From Achromobacter pulmonis (GTDB taxonomy: Bacteria > Pseudomonadota > Gammaproteobacteria > Burkholderiales > Burkholderiaceae_B): a DNA stretch of 55,150 nucleotides. Under the pieces are notes generated by a model, which saw only the letters and a program-made list of their open reading frames with translations, made no database searches and was not told where the DNA came from. Location: positions 205,751 through 260,900 of the forward strand of contig NZ_POQS01000003.1 in NCBI RefSeq assembly GCF_002885955.2, given 5' to 3'. The position numbers and the translations under genes are program-made. Each line of letters opens with the position of its first letter. Positions within the stretch are counted from its first letter, which is position 1. Positions 43,904 through 52,766 of the stretch are shown piece by piece.

Positions 43904-43925
43904 TTCTTCTTCGAACGGCCTCCAC

Positions 43926-44459
43926 ATGAATGAAGAAACCCCGCTCGGCAAGCTGCTGCTTGCCCTCTCCAATATCATGGGCGCGATCGCCCTGGCTTTC
44001 CTGCTGTTCATGATGCTCGGCACCACCATCGACGCAGCGTTTCGCACCATCGCCGGCAGTCCGCTGCCGGGCCTGTTCGAGATGTCCGAGCTCAGCATGG
44101 TGATGATCGTCTTCATGGGCCTGGGCTGGACGCAGCTCGATGACGCGCACATCCGCGTGACCATGGCCCGGAAATGGCTGCCGGAGGCGGCCGGGCGCGC
44201 GCTCGACTGTCTGGCCTGGTTGCTGGCGGCCGCGATGCTGGCCGTGCTGGCCTATCCGGCCACCGGCGAGGCGATCGAATCGGTGGCGATCCGCGAGTTC
44301 CGCTGGGGCTATGTCGAGGTCCCGATCTGGTGGGCCAAGGCGGCCGTCGCCATCGGCCTGTGGTTCGGCGCGCTGCAGATGCTCTTCTGCGCCGTCCGGG
44401 CGCTGTGCAGCCGCGCGCCCAGGCGCGCGGCCGACGCCGCGACCGCCGCAATGCACTGA
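43926..44459 (+). CDS. TRAP transporter small membrane subunit DctQ
   Basis: A 177-residue four-helix protein (LALSNIMGAIALAFLLFMML, MSELSMVMIVFMGLGW, LDCLAWLLAAAMLAVLAYP, VPIWWAKAAVAIGLWFGALQML). The LGTTIDAAFRTI and PGLFEMSELSMV segments fit DctQ. It lies 72 bases after the binding-protein gene and 9 bases before dctM. Confidence 0.87.
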   Translation: MNEETPLGKLLLALSNIMGAIALAFLLFMMLGTTIDAAFRTIAGSPLPGLFEMSELSMVMIVFMGLGWTQLDDAHIRVTMARKWLPEAAGRALDCLAWLLAAAMLAVLAYPATGEAIESVAIREFRWGYVEVPIWWAKAAVAIGLWFGALQMLFCAVRALCSRAPRRAADAATAAMH

Positions 44460-44468
44460 GGAGCCGGC

Positions 44469-45785
44469 ATGGACACCACTACCGCCACGCTGATCGCCAC
44501 CGGCCTGATCTTCGTCCTGATGCTGCTGGGCACGCCGGTGTTCGCCGCGCTGGGCCTGGCCGGCGTCGCCGGCATCGTCATGGTCGAGGACTTCGGCTTC
44601 GTCCTCAACCGCCTGAAATCGTTTTCGTACGCGCAGTCGGCCTCGTACCTGCTGACCGTCATCCCGCTGTTCATCCTGATGGGCGCGTTTGCGCATCATG
44701 CGGGCGTGGGCGCGCGCCTGTTCAACGTGGCGCGCAAATGGGTGGGCCATTTCCCGGGCGGCCTGGCGATGTCGTCGGTGCTGACCTGCGCCGGCTTCGC
44801 CGCCACGTCCGGCTCCAGCGTGGCCACCGCCGCCACGGTCGGGGCGGTGGCCATTCCGGAGATGAAGCGCGCGGGCTACGACCCGCGGCTGTCGGCCGGC
44901 GCCGTGGCCGCCGGCGGCGTGCTGGGCGTGCTGATTCCGCCGAGCGTGCTGCTGATCTTCTACGCCGCGCTGACCGAAGTCTCGGCCGGCAAGATGCTGG
45001 TGGCCGGCGTGCTGCCGGGCCTGCTGTCCACGCTGGTGTTCGTGGCGGGCATCTGGGTCGTCGCGGCCAGCGGCCGCGTCGGCGCGGCCCCGCTGCCGCG
45101 CCATGGCTGGGGCGAACGCCTGGCCTCGCTCAAGGACGGCTGGCAGGTGGTGATGCTGTTCGTGATCGTGCTGGGCGGCATCTACCTGGGCATCGTGACG
45201 GCCACCGAGGCGGCCGCCGTGGGCGCGCTGGCCGCGCTGATCATGCTGCTGTGCGCGGCGCAGGCGCGCGGCTCGCTGCGCGGCAAGCTGTACGAGAGCT
45301 TCCGCAACGCCATCACCACCACCGTGATGATCCTCTTCACCATGCTGGGGGCGGGCATCTTCAGCTTCTTCCTGAGCCTGGTGCAGGTGCCGCAGCAGAT
45401 CGCCGAAGTGATCGTCGCATCCGACGTCTCGCCCACCCTGATCGTGATCCTGCTGCTGCTGGCCTATGTGCCGATGGGCATGTTCCTGGACGCATTCTCG
45501 ATGCTGGTGATCACCTTGCCGATCATGTTCCCCACCGTCGTGTCGCTGGGGTTCGACCCGATCTGGTTCGGCATCCTGGCGGTCAAGATGTGCGAAATCG
45601 GCCTGATCACGCCGCCGGTGGGCTTGAACGTCTTCGTCATCGCGGGCATAGACCGCAGCACGCCGCTGACCAAGATCTTCCAGGGCGCCTGGTGGTTCGT
45701 CATCATGGAATTCATCGCCACCGCCATCCTGTTCGCCTTCCCGGCCATTGTCACCCTATTGCCTGAAATGATGCTGGGCAAATGA
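44469..45785 (+). CDS. TRAP transporter large permease DctM
   Basis: A 438-residue permease of about twelve helices. Family segments are CAGFAATSGSSVATAATVGAVAIPEMKRAGYDPRLSAGAVAAGG, LGVLIPPSVLLIFYA and EIGLITPPVGLNVFVIAG. A GAGGAG site precedes the ATG. With dctP and dctQ it forms the second TRAP uptake system. Confidence 0.93.
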   Translation: MDTTTATLIATGLIFVLMLLGTPVFAALGLAGVAGIVMVEDFGFVLNRLKSFSYAQSASYLLTVIPLFILMGAFAHHAGVGARLFNVARKWVGHFPGGLAMSSVLTCAGFAATSGSSVATAATVGAVAIPEMKRAGYDPRLSAGAVAAGGVLGVLIPPSVLLIFYAALTEVSAGKMLVAGVLPGLLSTLVFVAGIWVVAASGRVGAAPLPRHGWGERLASLKDGWQVVMLFVIVLGGIYLGIVTATEAAAVGALAALIMLLCAAQARGSLRGKLYESFRNAITTTVMILFTMLGAGIFSFFLSLVQVPQQIAEVIVASDVSPTLIVILLLLAYVPMGMFLDAFSMLVITLPIMFPTVVSLGFDPIWFGILAVKMCEIGLITPPVGLNVFVIAGIDRSTPLTKIFQGAWWFVIMEFIATAILFAFPAIVTLLPEMMLGK

Positions 45786-45812
45786 CGCCGCGCATCCGGC
45801 AAGGGAGCTTCC

Positions 45813-46592
45813 ATGCAGCAAGAACGAACCCATGTCGCGCTGGTCACGGGCGGCGCCTCGGGCCTGGGCCGGGCCGCGGCCCAGGCGCTGGCCGCGCGCG
45901 GCGACAAGGTGGCGGTGGCCGACCTCCATCGCGACGGCGCGCTGGCATGCGCGCAGGAGATCGCCGGGGCCGGCGGCCAGGCCGTCGCGCTGGCCATCGA
46001 CGTGACCGACGGCGCCTCGGTGGCGCAGGCCTTCCGGGAAGCCGAGGCCGCGCTCGGCCCGATTGACGTCCTGGTCAATAGCGCCGGCATCATGGGCGTG
46101 GCGCCGCTGCTGGACTACCCCATCGCCGACTGGGAGCGGATTCTCGCCGTCAACGTCACCGGCACCTTCCGCTGCGCGCAACGCGCGGCCGCCGGCATGG
46201 CCGCGCGCGGCTACGGCCGCATCGTCAACCTCGCCTCGATCAGCGGCGTGCGCGCCGGCATCGGCCGCGCCGCCTACGGCACCTCCAAGGCCGCGGTCAT
46301 CGGCCTGACCCGGCAACTGGCCATGGAGCTGGGCCCGCTCGGCATCACCGCCAATGCGGTCGCGCCCGGGCCGGTGGTCACCGCCATGACGGCCGACGCC
46401 TATACGCCGGAAACCCGCGCCGCGTTCGAGGCCATGCTGCCGGTGGGCCGCCTGGGCACCGCGCAGGAGATCGCCGAGGCCATCGTCTTTCTGGCCTCGC
46501 CGGGCGCGGGCTACATCAACGGCCACATCCTGGCCGTCGACGGCGGCTACCTGGCGGCCGGCGTGAGCCGCACCGGCAGCGTCTCGCGCTGA
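45813..46592 (+). CDS. SDR-family oxidoreductase
   Basis: A 259-residue short-chain dehydrogenase: TGGASGLGRAAA cofactor loop, Asp after strand 2 (VAVADLHRD, NAD-type), NSAG, the Ser in ASISGVRAG, YGTSK (Y-x3-K), and a FabG-like C-terminus (INGHILAVDGGYLAAG). GGGAG precedes the ATG. It is the last gene of the thiolase-ligase-TRAP operon and probably oxidises a hydroxy-intermediate. It faces the PAS-LuxR gene, with the two stop codons only 16 bases apart. Confidence 0.88.
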   Translation: MQQERTHVALVTGGASGLGRAAAQALAARGDKVAVADLHRDGALACAQEIAGAGGQAVALAIDVTDGASVAQAFREAEAALGPIDVLVNSAGIMGVAPLLDYPIADWERILAVNVTGTFRCAQRAAAGMAARGYGRIVNLASISGVRAGIGRAAYGTSKAAVIGLTRQLAMELGPLGITANAVAPGPVVTAMTADAYTPETRAAFEAMLPVGRLGTAQEIAEAIVFLASPGAGYINGHILAVDGGYLAAGVSRTGSVSR

Positions 46593-46608
46593 CGGCCGGC
46601 CGCAAGCC

Positions 46609-47169
46609 TCAGGCCTTGCGGTCGACCATGATGATGCGCGAGACCAGCTCGGCGGTGTTCTTGACCTCGAGCTTGCGCATGATGCGGCCGCGGTGCACCT
46701 CGACCGTGCGGTGCGAAATCTTCAGGCGCGCGGCGATCTCCTTGCAGCTCAGGCCGTTGACGACGTAGCCGGAAATCTCGCGCTCGCGGCGGGTCAGGTT
46801 GGCGGTCTTGACCGGATTGTCGGCGATCCGCTCGAAGCTCCAGATCATCAGGTCGAAAGGATCGTCGGAGGTCAGCGTGATGCCGCGCGCGCGGGCCCAG
46901 AAAATTTCGCGGTTGCGATGCTGCATGAAGCGTTCGTCTTCGTAGTAGCAATTGCTCTGCAGGTGATTCAGGCAGCGCTGGCCGATCTCGTGGTAGTCCG
47001 CCCGCGACGGATACAGCTTGAGGATCGATTCGCCGACCAGCTCTTCGCGCTTGTAGCCGAACAGGTGCGCGAACGCGTGATTGCACTCGGATATCTTGCG
47101 GGAACGACAGACGACCTGCGGAGCAGGCGATTCCGTGAATGCCAACAACGCCAGATTGTGGTCCCGCAT
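46609..47169 (-). CDS. PAS domain and LuxR-type HTH regulator
   Basis: A 186-residue regulator. Residues about 10-95 form a PAS domain (SRKISECNHAFAHLFGYKREELVGESILKLYPS), and the C-terminus is a LuxR/NarL helix-turn-helix (LTRREREISGYVVNGLSCKEIAARLKISHRTVEVHRGRIMRKL). It lacks a receiver domain, so it may bind a small ligand directly. It is convergent with the second catabolic operon and divergent from the symporter gene. From position it may control either. Confidence 0.88.
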   Translation of the reverse strand: MRDHNLALLAFTESPAPQVVCRSRKISECNHAFAHLFGYKREELVGESILKLYPSRADYHEIGQRCLNHLQSNCYYEDERFMQHRNREIFWARARGITLTSDDPFDLMIWSFERIADNPVKTANLTRREREISGYVVNGLSCKEIAARLKISHRTVEVHRGRIMRKLEVKNTAELVSRIIMVDRKA

Positions 47170-47286
47170 GCCTGTCTCCGTTTATCGCTCTATCGAGGAC
47201 ATATATACCGCAGCCGCGGCCGGCCCGACAACGGCCAGGCCGCGGGGCTCGTGCACAATCTAGGCTTGTTCCAAGAGGAGACACAT

Positions 47287-48636
47287 ATGGAGACTCTCGA
47301 TTCGATAGTGAACGGCGTCAACGGCCTGGTGTGGGGGCCGCTGATGCTGGTGCTGATTCTGGGCACGGGCCTGTTCCTCATGCTGCGGCTGGGCTTCATG
47401 CCGCTGACCAAGATCGCGGCGGGCTTTCGCCTGGCGTGGCGCAGCCGCGCCAAGGGCGACGAATCCACCGGGGAGATCAGCCCGTTCCAGGCGCTGATGA
47501 CCAGCCTGGCCGCCACGGTGGGCACCGGCAATATCGCCGGCGTGGCCACCGCCATTTTCCTGGGCGGTCCGGGCGCGCTGTTCTGGATGTGGGCGACGGC
47601 CCTGGTGGGCATGGCCACCAAGTACAGCGAAGTGCTGCTGGCCGTGCACTTCCGCGAGAAGGACCCGCGCGGCGAATTCACCGGCGGGCCGATGTACGCG
47701 ATCCGCAACGGCCTGGGCCCGAAATGGGCCTGGCTGGGCGCCTTGTTCGCGCTGTTCGGCGGCCTGGCCGGATTCGGCATCGGCAACATGGTGCAGGTCA
47801 ACAGCATGGCCGACGCGCTGGGCGCGTCGTTCGGCGTGCCCGACTGGGTGACCGGCCTGGTCTCCATGGCGCTGATCGGGCTGGTGGTGCTGGGCGGTAT
47901 CCGCCGCATCGGCGCGGTGGCCGAGGCGCTGGTGCCGTTCATGTGCGTGGCCTATATCGTGGCGTCGGTGATCGCGCTGATCGTCATGGCCGAGGCCATC
48001 CCGACCGCGCTGGCGCTGATCTTCACGCATGCGTTCTCGCCCGTCGCGGCCACCGGCGGCTTTGCCGGGGCGGCGGTGATGGCCGCCATGCGCTACGGCG
48101 TGGCGCGCGGCATTTTCTCGAACGAAGCCGGGCTGGGCACCGCCGGCATCGTGCAGGCCGCGGGCACCAGCAAGAGCCCGGTGCGCTCGGGCATGATCGG
48201 GATGATCGGCACCTTCATCGACACCATCGTCATCTGCACGATGACCGGCCTGGTCATCGTGTGCTCGGGCTTGTGGACCAGCGGCGCCAGCGGCGCGGTG
48301 CTGTCGGCCGCCGCGTTCGACGCGGCGCTGCCCGGCATCGGCCGCTACGTCATCGCGGTGGCGCTGGCGATCTTCGCCTTCACCACGATCCTGGGCTGGA
48401 GCTATCTCAGCGAGCGCTGCTGGGAGTTCCTGGTGGGCGTGCGCGCCATCCTGCCGTTCCGGATCGTCTGGGTGATCGCCGTGCCGTTCGGCGCCATCGC
48501 CCACCTCGATTTCGCCTGGTTGCTGGCCGATACGCTGAACGGGCTGATGGCGGTGCCCAACCTGATCGCGCTGGTGCTGTTGTCGCCGCTGGTGGTGAAG
48601 CTGACGCGCGAGCATTTCGCCGCGAACCGCGAATAG
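47287..48636 (+). CDS. Alanine/glycine:cation symporter (AGCS family)
   Basis: A 449-residue inner-membrane amino acid symporter. Family segments: SLAATVGTGNIAGVATAIFLGGPGALFWMW, ATKYSEVLLAVHFREK, FTGGPMYAIRNGLG and GIFSNEAGLGTAG. The ATG at 47287 follows AAGAGGAGACAC. Typical substrates are alanine or glycine with sodium. It is divergent from the PAS-LuxR gene across about 117 bases. Confidence 0.92.
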   Translation: METLDSIVNGVNGLVWGPLMLVLILGTGLFLMLRLGFMPLTKIAAGFRLAWRSRAKGDESTGEISPFQALMTSLAATVGTGNIAGVATAIFLGGPGALFWMWATALVGMATKYSEVLLAVHFREKDPRGEFTGGPMYAIRNGLGPKWAWLGALFALFGGLAGFGIGNMVQVNSMADALGASFGVPDWVTGLVSMALIGLVVLGGIRRIGAVAEALVPFMCVAYIVASVIALIVMAEAIPTALALIFTHAFSPVAATGGFAGAAVMAAMRYGVARGIFSNEAGLGTAGIVQAAGTSKSPVRSGMIGMIGTFIDTIVICTMTGLVIVCSGLWTSGASGAVLSAAAFDAALPGIGRYVIAVALAIFAFTTILGWSYLSERCWEFLVGVRAILPFRIVWVIAVPFGAIAHLDFAWLLADTLNGLMAVPNLIALVLLSPLVVKLTREHFAANRE

Positions 48637-48687
48637 CCCGCCCGCGCCGGCCGTGCTACCGGCGCGTATACCGGTATCCCGGCGGGC
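48636..48687 (+). other. Nested inverted repeat after the symporter gene
   Basis: Outer arms GCCCGCC (48636-48642) and GGCGGGC (48681-48687) enclose CGCGCCGG (48643-48650) and CCGGCGCG (48659-48666). The structure begins at the last codon of the symporter gene and lacks a T run. It may stabilise or end its message. Confidence 0.4.
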
Positions 48688-48763
48688 AAGCGACATGCCC
48701 GGGCAAGAGGATGCGCTTGCAGCGCACAGGCCATGCTTGCCCGATTTTAGGGCGGCGGCGCCT

Positions 48764-49231
48764 TCAAGCCGGTTCGAGGCGCAGCGTCAACTGCGGCCTG
48801 ACGCGGGCCGGGTCGCCGTCGATGGGCGCGGCCACCGCGCCCAGGCGGCGGGCGCCGCGCGACAGGTAGAACGGTTCGGCATGGGGCTCGGCGTCGATGT
48901 GCATTTCCGTCGCGCCCAGCGCGCGCGCCCGATCGGCCGCGTGGGCGAACAGGCGGCGGCCGAAGCCCTGTCCGATCAGGCCGGGGCGGATCCACAGATT
49001 GTCCAGCGCGCAGATGCCGTCGCCGCCAGGCTCCAGCGTGTAGAAACCTATCAGGCCGTCATCGTTTTCGGCCACCACGAACGGCCGCGCGCCGATCCAC
49101 GACGCATGCGGCGTCAGGTCGTCGCGCCATTGCTCCAGTTGCCGGGCCGAATAACCCCAGTGAGCCTTGGAAGCCAGCGCAAGCGCGCCCAGCGCGGGCA
49201 GATCGGAAACGGTTGCGGAGCGAAAACGCAT
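48764..49231 (-). CDS. GNAT-family N-acetyltransferase
   Basis: A 155-residue single-domain acetyltransferase. The acetyl-CoA pocket motif is LIGQGFGRRLFAHA (Q/R-x-x-G-x-G/A), preceded by ALDNLWIRP and ending in FYLSRGARRLG. The N-terminus MRFRSATVSDLPALGALA is typical of the family. It is convergent with the symporter gene. The acceptor is not predictable. Confidence 0.87.
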   Translation of the reverse strand: MRFRSATVSDLPALGALALASKAHWGYSARQLEQWRDDLTPHASWIGARPFVVAENDDGLIGFYTLEPGGDGICALDNLWIRPGLIGQGFGRRLFAHAADRARALGATEMHIDAEPHAEPFYLSRGARRLGAVAAPIDGDPARVRPQLTLRLEPA

Positions 49232-49644
49232 GAAGATTCTCGAAATCGGGTTGCAGGGACGCCAGCCGGGTTTATTTCCAGTTATTTCTGAATGGCTTCA
49301 GAACAACTGCGATCCGGCCTGGAATTCGTGGATCAGGATGGTATCCGAATATCGCCGCTTCGATAATAAAGATGGTATCCGCAGATGCACGCTGAACAAA
49401 CCGGATGCCATCCATTTAGCCAATGAAATCATGCGGTTGGTATCCAATCGCACTATTTCAATTATCTAGCCCTTGTTTGACCGCTAATTCTTTTTATTGC
49501 CAAAAAAGCGGTATACATTGCGTCCTTTTTTCGCGGAAGCCCATTCAATTTCAGGCAGGCCGGATTGTTACGTAAAAACACTTTTACAGCAATTCGGTAA
49601 TGCGGAATTAATGCGGCGATTAATCGAGATAGGGAGTATCTACG
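49232..49644. other. A+T-rich control region before the autotransporter
   Basis: A 413-base stretch with low G+C for this genome. TGGTATCC or GGTATCC occurs three times (49340-49346, 49374-49380, 49439-49445); the first two are part of a longer GATGGTATCCG repeat. A 79-codon frame begins at 49230 but has no family features. The region probably contains the promoter and operators of the autotransporter gene. Confidence 0.4.
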
Positions 49645-52596
49645 TTGATACAGGGCACGAAGAAATGGCTGACGGCGACGCTCGCGCTGAGCGCGTCCTA
49701 CGGAGGTAGCGTCATCGCTGCGGACCTGACCGTGACGTCGGGCGATACGCGGGTGTTTGACGGTTCGGTCAATTTTCCCGGTGGGGTCGACGTCAGCGGC
49801 GGCACGCTGGTGATCGGCGGCAATGGCGGCGGGGCGGGCGTCACGCTGGGCGGCGGCGTCAACGCGACATCGAACGGCACCATCGCGGGCTTCGGTTCGA
49901 TCAACGGCGATCTCAATGTGAGCAATGCGCGCGTGGCGCCCGGTTATTCCGTGGGCACGCCGACCGGGGTCTCCAACGGCAATCTGGTCGTCAACGGCAA
50001 TGTGTCGATGAACAACGCGGTGTTCGACTTCGAGACCGGCTACGCGGGCCTGCCCATCACGCAGCCCGGCACCGGCGACAACATCACCGTGCGCGGCGAC
50101 GTGGCGCTCAACAACACGACGCTGAACGTCTCGGTCAACACGCTGGGCGTGAACGCCGGCTACTACCGGATCATGTCGTACACCGGTTCCCTGAGCGGCA
50201 ACGGCCTGACGCTGGGTCCGGTCACCGGCGACTCGACGCCCGGCGCGACCATCCAGACGCTGACCGGCGACAAGCAGATCAACCTGATCCTGGGCCCGAG
50301 CACGACCAACCTGTGGAACGGCGACGGCCTGGCCTCGGCCACCCGCGCCGGCGGCGGCAGCGGCACCTGGAACGCGGGCAGCGCGAACTGGAGCAGCCCG
50401 ACCAACGCCACCGGCGCCTTGCCCGATGCGGGCTACGCCATCTTCGCCGGCCAGACCGGCGTGGTGAACGTCGAAGGCCCGGTGCGCGTGTCCGGCATCC
50501 AGTTCGCCACCGACCGCTATCGCCTGCAGGGCGCGCCCATCACCCTGGTGAGCAGCGGCGGCAATCCGCCGGCCATCGTCGTGGGCGACGGCACCTATGC
50601 TTCGGGCCAGTTCGTCGACATCATCGACAACCCGCTGCAAGGCACGCAGGGCTTCGTCAAGACCGGCCCGGGCTCGGTGATCCTGACCGCCGACAGCAGC
50701 GGCCTGACCGGCCCCATCCTGATCGCCGACGGCGCGCTGGAAATCGACGGCAAGCTCAACGGCCCGGTCGATATCGGCCGCGAAGTCGTGCTGGCCGGCG
50801 TTGGCCAGCTGGGCAGCACCACGCTGTATCCGACCGCGGTCGTGTCGCCCGGCAACGACGGCTCGCCCATCGGCACGCTGACCATCAACGGCAACCTCGA
50901 CTTTGGCGAGAACACCATCTATCGCGTGCACGCCGATCCGGCCAGCAACGCCAGCGACCGCATCCACGTCACCGGCGTGGCCAGGCTGGACGGCTCCGTG
51001 GCGCACGTGGGACCCAATGGCAACTACGCGCCGCGCACCACCTACAACATCCTGACCGCCGACGGCGGCGTGCAGGGCCGCTTCACCGGCGCCACCAGCT
51101 CGTATGCGTTCCTGACGCCCACGCTCAGCTACGACGCCAACAATGCGTTCATGACGCTGGCGCGCAATGACGTGCCGATCGGCGACATTGGCGGCACCGA
51201 CAACGAAAGCAGCGTGGGCGACGCGCTGGACAAGGAAGAACCGCCGGCGACGGGCGGCGACAAACCCGCGACCGGCGGCGACAAGCCTGCGACCGGCGGC
51301 GACAAGCCTGCGACGGGCGGCGACAAGCCTGCGACCGGCGGCGACCAGCCTGCGACCGGCGGCGACAAGCCCGCGACCGGCGGCGACAAGCCCGCGACGG
51401 GCGGTGACCAGCCCGCCACCGGCGGCGACAAGACCCCCGTGACGGGCAGCGGATCGTCCACGCCCACCGCCGGCGAATCGCAGCTGGTCGGCAGCGGCAT
51501 CGCCGCGGACAAGACCACGGGCGCCAGCCAGGTGGCGACGGCCGTGCTCACCATGACGCCGGAGCAGGCGCGCTCGGCCCTGAAGCAGCTGTCGGGCGAA
51601 GCCTACGCCAGCACCGCCAGCGTGCTGCAAAGCCAGGCCGACACCGTGCGCTCGCTGCCGCTGGCGCATCTGCGCGGCAACCTCGACGCGCCGATGCTGG
51701 CGGGACGGCCCACGGCGCAGCTGGGCGCGTCGTCGTCCGACGCCATGCCGCAAAGCGGCGCATCGCCGATCTGGGCGCAGGCCTTCGGCAACTGGAGCCA
51801 TTTCGGCGGCGACGGCAACGCCTCCAGCCTCAGCCAATCGGCCGGCGGCCTGTTCGTCGGCGGCGACGGCGAGGTGGGCGGCGGCTGGCGCCTGGGCGGC
51901 GCGGTCGGCTACACCGGCAGCCATGCCTCGATCGACGACGTGGCTTCGCGCACCAGCATCGACAGCTATACGGCGACGCTGTTCGGCGGCCGCAACTTCG
52001 CGGCCGGCCCCGGCCACATCCGCTTCATGGCGGGCGCGGCCTACACCTGGCACGACATCGACACCAAGCGCGACGTCGCGGCCGGCAGCCTGAACCAGCA
52101 GCTCAAATCGTCGTACAGCGCGTCCTCGACGCAGCTGTTCACCGAACTCGGCTACAAGCTGCCGCTGGGCGACGCCTACACCGTCGAGCCGTTCGCCGGC
52201 CTGGCCTGGAACCAGGTCCGCACGCGCGACTTCGAGGAATCGGGCGGCACCGCGGCGCTGCACGGCAAGGGCAGCACCGATGACGTGACCAGCACCACGC
52301 TGGGCCTGCGCGGCGCATGGAAGTTCGGTTCCGACCGCGCGCCGGGCCGCCTGACCGCGACCCTGGGCTGGCGCCACGCCATGGGCGACGTGAAGCCGCG
52401 CCAGGAACTGGCGTTCGACGGCGGCAGCACGTTCTCGGTGACGGGCGTGCCGATCGCGCGCGACGCCGCGGTGCTGGGTCTGGGCGCCGAAGTGGCGATC
52501 ACGCGCAACACCACGGCCGGCTTCGCCTATGACGCCCAGTTCGGCGGCGGCAATCGCCAGCAGTCCGGCATCTTCAGGCTGGCCGTGCGTTTCTAA
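49645..52596 (+). CDS. Autotransporter (type V secretion) with seven-residue repeats
   Basis: A 983-residue surface protein. A signal peptide (WLTATLALSASYGGSVIAAD) is followed by a beta-helix passenger (repeated GTLVIGG, GSVILTADSSGLTGPILIADGAL, GSTTLYPTAVVSPGN units), then nine PATGGD(K/Q) repeats at about residues 534-596, a linker, and a C-terminal beta-barrel (about 700-983) ending in AVRF, the terminal aromatic residue needed for outer-membrane assembly. The start is a rare TTG with ATAGGGAG 8 bases before it; no ATG fits the frame. No protease or adhesin motif such as RGD is apparent. The function is probably adhesion or surface display. Confidence 0.9.
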   Translation: MIQGTKKWLTATLALSASYGGSVIAADLTVTSGDTRVFDGSVNFPGGVDVSGGTLVIGGNGGGAGVTLGGGVNATSNGTIAGFGSINGDLNVSNARVAPGYSVGTPTGVSNGNLVVNGNVSMNNAVFDFETGYAGLPITQPGTGDNITVRGDVALNNTTLNVSVNTLGVNAGYYRIMSYTGSLSGNGLTLGPVTGDSTPGATIQTLTGDKQINLILGPSTTNLWNGDGLASATRAGGGSGTWNAGSANWSSPTNATGALPDAGYAIFAGQTGVVNVEGPVRVSGIQFATDRYRLQGAPITLVSSGGNPPAIVVGDGTYASGQFVDIIDNPLQGTQGFVKTGPGSVILTADSSGLTGPILIADGALEIDGKLNGPVDIGREVVLAGVGQLGSTTLYPTAVVSPGNDGSPIGTLTINGNLDFGENTIYRVHADPASNASDRIHVTGVARLDGSVAHVGPNGNYAPRTTYNILTADGGVQGRFTGATSSYAFLTPTLSYDANNAFMTLARNDVPIGDIGGTDNESSVGDALDKEEPPATGGDKPATGGDKPATGGDKPATGGDKPATGGDQPATGGDKPATGGDKPATGGDQPATGGDKTPVTGSGSSTPTAGESQLVGSGIAADKTTGASQVATAVLTMTPEQARSALKQLSGEAYASTASVLQSQADTVRSLPLAHLRGNLDAPMLAGRPTAQLGASSSDAMPQSGASPIWAQAFGNWSHFGGDGNASSLSQSAGGLFVGGDGEVGGGWRLGGAVGYTGSHASIDDVASRTSIDSYTATLFGGRNFAAGPGHIRFMAGAAYTWHDIDTKRDVAAGSLNQQLKSSYSASSTQLFTELGYKLPLGDAYTVEPFAGLAWNQVRTRDFEESGGTAALHGKGSTDDVTSTTLGLRGAWKFGSDRAPGRLTATLGWRHAMGDVKPRQELAFDGGSTFSVTGVPIARDAAVLGLGAEVAITRNTTAGFAYDAQFGGGNRQQSGIFRLAVRF
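51244..51432 (+). repeat. Nine tandem 21-bp repeats encoding PATGGD(K/Q)
   Basis: Nine in-frame units of 21 bp encode PATGGDK seven times and PATGGDQ twice (units 5 and 8). Units differ only at third bases and at the K/Q codon. As 21 is a multiple of three, gain or loss of a unit would change the length of the stalk without breaking the frame. Confidence 0.9.
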
Positions 52597-52643
52597 GGCC
52601 GTGCATTTCTAATGCCTGCGCGCCCGATCCGCGCGGGCGCCGC

Positions 52644-52690
52644 GAGCCGCGGCGGGCCGGTTTCGTCCGGTCCGTCGCGGCTCTTTTTTG
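52644..52690 (+). terminator. Rho-independent terminator of the autotransporter gene
   Basis: A long, nearly perfect stem (GAGCCGCGGCGGGCCGG against CCGGTCCGTCGCGGCTC) with a 6-base loop at 52661-52666, followed by TTTTTTG. It lies 48 bases after the stop codon. Confidence 0.85.
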
Positions 52691-52703
52691 TTCTATTAAC
52701 AAA

Positions 52704-52722
52704 AAGAATCAATATCATTTAG
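52704..52722. promoter_or_regulatory. Possible Fur box before the sigma factor gene
   Basis: AAGAATCAATATCATTTAG resembles the NAT-repeat form of Fur sites (GATAATGATAATCATTATC), and sits 45-63 bases before the ECF sigma gene. Iron-regulated sigma genes of this type usually have a Fur site here. The match is partial. Confidence 0.45.
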
Positions 52723-52766
52723 AATTCGGAGCACTCTACTCACGCAGCCATCGCACAGTCCGTTCC

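Noticed and set aside
49230..49469. 79-codon plus-strand frame (MKILEIGLQGRQPGLF...) between the GNAT and autotransporter genes.
   Set aside because: Its start overlaps the start codon of the divergent GNAT gene, it shows no family features, and it lies in what should be the control region. A GGAG upstream leaves a small chance that it is real.
51244..51432. Regular repeats that could suggest a CRISPR array.
   Set aside because: The units are adjacent 21-bp coding repeats without spacers, within an open frame.
49462..52377. Very long antisense open frame opposite the autotransporter, and similar ones opposite the antiporter and ctaD.
   Set aside because: Their translations are low-complexity runs of Arg, Ala, Gly, His and Gln produced by the high G+C third positions of the real genes on the other strand.
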